NCBI GenBank assembly: GCA_964453665.1
Contig: CAYVQT010000045.1
Coordinates: 1-24,912 of the forward strand
DNA from: DAOUTY01 sp964453665
Lineage (GTDB): Bacteria; Chloroflexota; Dehalococcoidia; SZUA-161
Direction: 5' to 3'
Length of the DNA stretch: 24,912 bases
The position numbers and the translations under genes were made by a program. Shown one piece after another: positions 22,926 through 24,912 of this stretch. The notes beneath the pieces are model-generated. The model searched no databases, was not told the DNA's origin, and saw only the letters and a list, made by a program, of their open reading frames with translations. The number at the start of each line of letters is the position of its first letter. Within the stretch, counting starts at the first letter, position 1.

Positions 22926-24842
22926 TCACTTCGGTAGATATGCATTGCCATCACCGTTAGAGTAGACCAGACAGTGTGAGCAATCCAGCGACTGCTGGAA
23001 ATCATTTCCCAGCACGAGAATATCAGGAGGAACCCTAACAGGACGTTCAGCCATCACCTCCCTCCATAGGACCATACCTCTGTTCACTTGTTCTTCATCC
23101 AGCATACGGTAATCAACAGCAACACTATGGTTTCGCCCCAAATACGTCCTGATAACAGTCAGCCCATAATCCAGGTCCGTAATGATAGTACCGTCGTAGA
23201 CCTCCACCGCCTTTTCCCCAACCGCAAGCTCAGCGTTGGTATATACCAGTCTTCGTATTAGCTCACGGGTATATACCGGGCTATCAACGTTCGAAATCTT
23301 GTTGCTGATCATGAAGAAGGTACTGAAAAATACAACGCATACCAACAGTATGCAGCCCAACCAGCGAGAGCCGAACTGCGAACTCACTGTAAGCATGGCA
23401 AGCGCCGCCACTACGGCTAGAACCACAAAGCTAAAGACAAACCACCTATCCGGCACAATAGCCTCTATCCCGAAGGCTGCTAGAACAAGCGGCATGCCCA
23501 ACAAGGCAATAAGCGCTACAATCACCCCGATTTTCGTTTTCTCAATCTGGTCCCTGCGCAGCCATAACAAACATCCCAAAACGCCGAAAAACAACAGCAC
23601 CAAGAAACCTATGATGTTCACGATCTGGCCTTGCTGGCTCATGCCAGGCAACTCATAGTGACCAAAGCCAAATTCCGTAGTAGATTCCTGATACAACTCG
23701 CCAACCACCTTGTTAAAGAATGGCTCGTCACCAACATAAGCTACATATACCCAGTAGCTCAACATCATTATTCCAAACAGAACCACTAAGGCAGGAGTAA
23801 CTGCACTTTTCTCCGAAGTAGCCCGCTCCTTTTTTATGAACTGATATATATATATACCGAGTAAGAAAGACATCATAAAGGTGAACATGACGAAAGCACT
23901 TACGGTATGAGTTATAACCAGCACCGCCATCAACAGAAGCAGCAAAAAGGCAAACGATACGGTGATACGATTGCGATGTTTTATGAGTAGATAAGTTATT
24001 ATTAAAAAAAAGGCAATCCCGATGCTATTTGCGCATGGTTGCATACTGAAGTTGAGGAAATAGCTGCTGATACTAAATATGAGCATTGCCAGCAATCCGA
24101 CCCTCACGCTCGCAAGGCTACGAGCGATCAAGAACACAAAGAGACTACTTATTATCGTGGGTACGCTGATGCCGAGAAACATAGCTAACTTGTAGTTCAC
24201 GTCGGATACGAGCAGTATGTTGGCTGCATTCAAGTGTGTTATAGGAAAGCTGTAATAGTAGATCCCATACCCTGGCCACACGTCTGGAATCCCACCATAC
24301 TCCACAAATTCTTTTATATGTTCCATGTGAATCCAGGTGTCAATGCCGGTAAGAGAGGGAAAGACCCAGTATGCGCTGGCGCTCACGCTCAGAGATACCA
24401 AGATTATCTCGAACAATATCAGGTAAGTCGTCATTTTTTGATGGTAACAGATGATCTGAATAGCTATCATCGAGGCAGCTAACGAAGTCAGTATGAAGTA
24501 ACCCAGCGGACGGTGAAGCGTCTCTGAATACAGACAATATATACTGACGGCAAACGAAATCCAGAAAATGGTGCTGACTATTACATAGAACCGTCTGCCT
24601 AACCTAAAGCGTGACAGGGCAAGGGGCAACCTGTGATGGATCAACAGATATACAAGGCAGGCGACTGTCAACACCGGCCCCACTGTAATCATGTAAGCAT
24701 TGGAATAGATCAAGTTGAGGCATGTAATCACAATACCCAGCAGTATGCCAACTAAAGCGCCGATTGTATCGACCTTATATCGTAACAATAAGTGAACAGG
24801 TCGGTTTATAACACTTAGAGACTTATACATTATGTTTAACAC
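22926..24842 (-). CDS. GT-C-like polytopic membrane protein, possible glycosyltransferase
   Basis: A 638-aa membrane protein with about 12-14 hydrophobic helices and a soluble C-terminal part of roughly 120 residues (from about 520). The extracellular loop after the helix near 155 contains TGIDTWIHMEHIKEF (165-179): an acidic D-x-x-x-H loop typical of GT-C enzymes that use lipid-phosphate sugar donors (GT39-like and related families). The C-terminal part (VYTRELIRRLVYTNAEL...) probably folds outside the membrane. The start used is GTG at 24842; an ATG four codons on (24830) is an alternative, and neither has a strong ribosome site. It may transfer the glycan, or a sugar from a polyprenyl donor, outside the cell. 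Family membership is inferred from topology and one motif. Confidence 0.7.
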   Translation of the reverse strand: MLNIMYKSLSVINRPVHLLLRYKVDTIGALVGILLGIVITCLNLIYSNAYMITVGPVLTVACLVYLLIHHRLPLALSRFRLGRRFYVIVSTIFWISFAVSIYCLYSETLHRPLGYFILTSLAASMIAIQIICYHQKMTTYLILFEIILVSLSVSASAYWVFPSLTGIDTWIHMEHIKEFVEYGGIPDVWPGYGIYYYSFPITHLNAANILLVSDVNYKLAMFLGISVPTIISSLFVFLIARSLASVRVGLLAMLIFSISSYFLNFSMQPCANSIGIAFFLIITYLLIKHRNRITVSFAFLLLLLMAVLVITHTVSAFVMFTFMMSFLLGIYIYQFIKKERATSEKSAVTPALVVLFGIMMLSYWVYVAYVGDEPFFNKVVGELYQESTTEFGFGHYELPGMSQQGQIVNIIGFLVLLFFGVLGCLLWLRRDQIEKTKIGVIVALIALLGMPLVLAAFGIEAIVPDRWFVFSFVVLAVVAALAMLTVSSQFGSRWLGCILLVCVVFFSTFFMISNKISNVDSPVYTRELIRRLVYTNAELAVGEKAVEVYDGTIITDLDYGLTVIRTYLGRNHSVAVDYRMLDEEQVNRGMVLWREVMAERPVRVPPDILVLGNDFQQSLDCSHCLVYSNGDGNAYLPK

Positions 24843-24912
24843 GAAATCTCAACAACAGCGGTCATGTCAATATTTCTGCTGAAATTGAAGGTAAAGGATG
24901 ACACCCATTTCT

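Noticed and set aside
1..24912. CRISPR array, tRNA or rRNA genes, prophage
   Set aside because: No regular repeat-spacer pattern, cloverleaf or rRNA-like sequence, and no phage structural or integrase genes were seen on either strand.

Overview
The window is a surface-glycan (capsule, O-antigen-like or S-layer glycan) biosynthesis locus from a bacterium of middling G+C. Shine-Dalgarno sites are clear ahead of many genes, and three promoter-like regions carry PhoB-type 11-nt repeat arrays. The phylum cannot be fixed from sequence alone; an environmental lineage such as Chloroflexota is only a guess. I see no rRNA, tRNA, CRISPR array or intact transposase.

Plus-strand block (362-13716). A stand-alone nucleotide-sugar 4-epimerase comes first (GTG start at 362). 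A heptose operon follows: gmhA, gmhB, a GDP-fucose-synthase-like epimerase, a second SDR enzyme and the heptose-7-phosphate kinase hddA. Next are a transketolase split into N- and C-terminal subunits, a second GDP-fucose-synthase paralogue and an aldo/keto reductase. The block ends with a TylF-type methyltransferase, a second methyltransferase with an unassigned C-terminal half, and a Wzx-like flippase. The likely route runs from sedoheptulose 7-phosphate (a transketolase product) through GmhA, HddA and GmhB to heptose 1-phosphate, then to a nucleotide-activated heptose modified by SDR enzymes. The guanylyltransferase (HddC) and an obvious 4,6-dehydratase are not in the window.

Minus-strand block (24842 down to 13755, convergent with the first). 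A GT-C-like membrane protein and a GT-B-like transferase come first, then an 850-bp gene-free stretch with its own PhoB-like array. A second operon follows: a B12-binding radical SAM enzyme, a NeuA-NeuB fusion, a GT2-NeuA-like fusion, a methyltransferase and a GT-A-like glycosyltransferase. This points to a nonulosonic (sialic-acid-like) sugar as a second unusual component of the same glycan.

Most notable: (1) the two GDP-fucose-synthase paralogues have lost complementary halves of the catalytic machinery, as if epimerisation and reduction had been divided between them; (2) three promoter regions on both strands share one layout of three 11-nt-spaced TTGTAAT-like boxes followed at fixed distances by CTT-A and TAAT elements, suggesting one OmpR/PhoB-family regulator drives the locus; (3) two neighbouring genes carry NeuA-type domains in different fusions, one intact and one with a ruined nucleotide-binding loop; (4) two structured leaders lie ahead of the flippase and the radical SAM operon.
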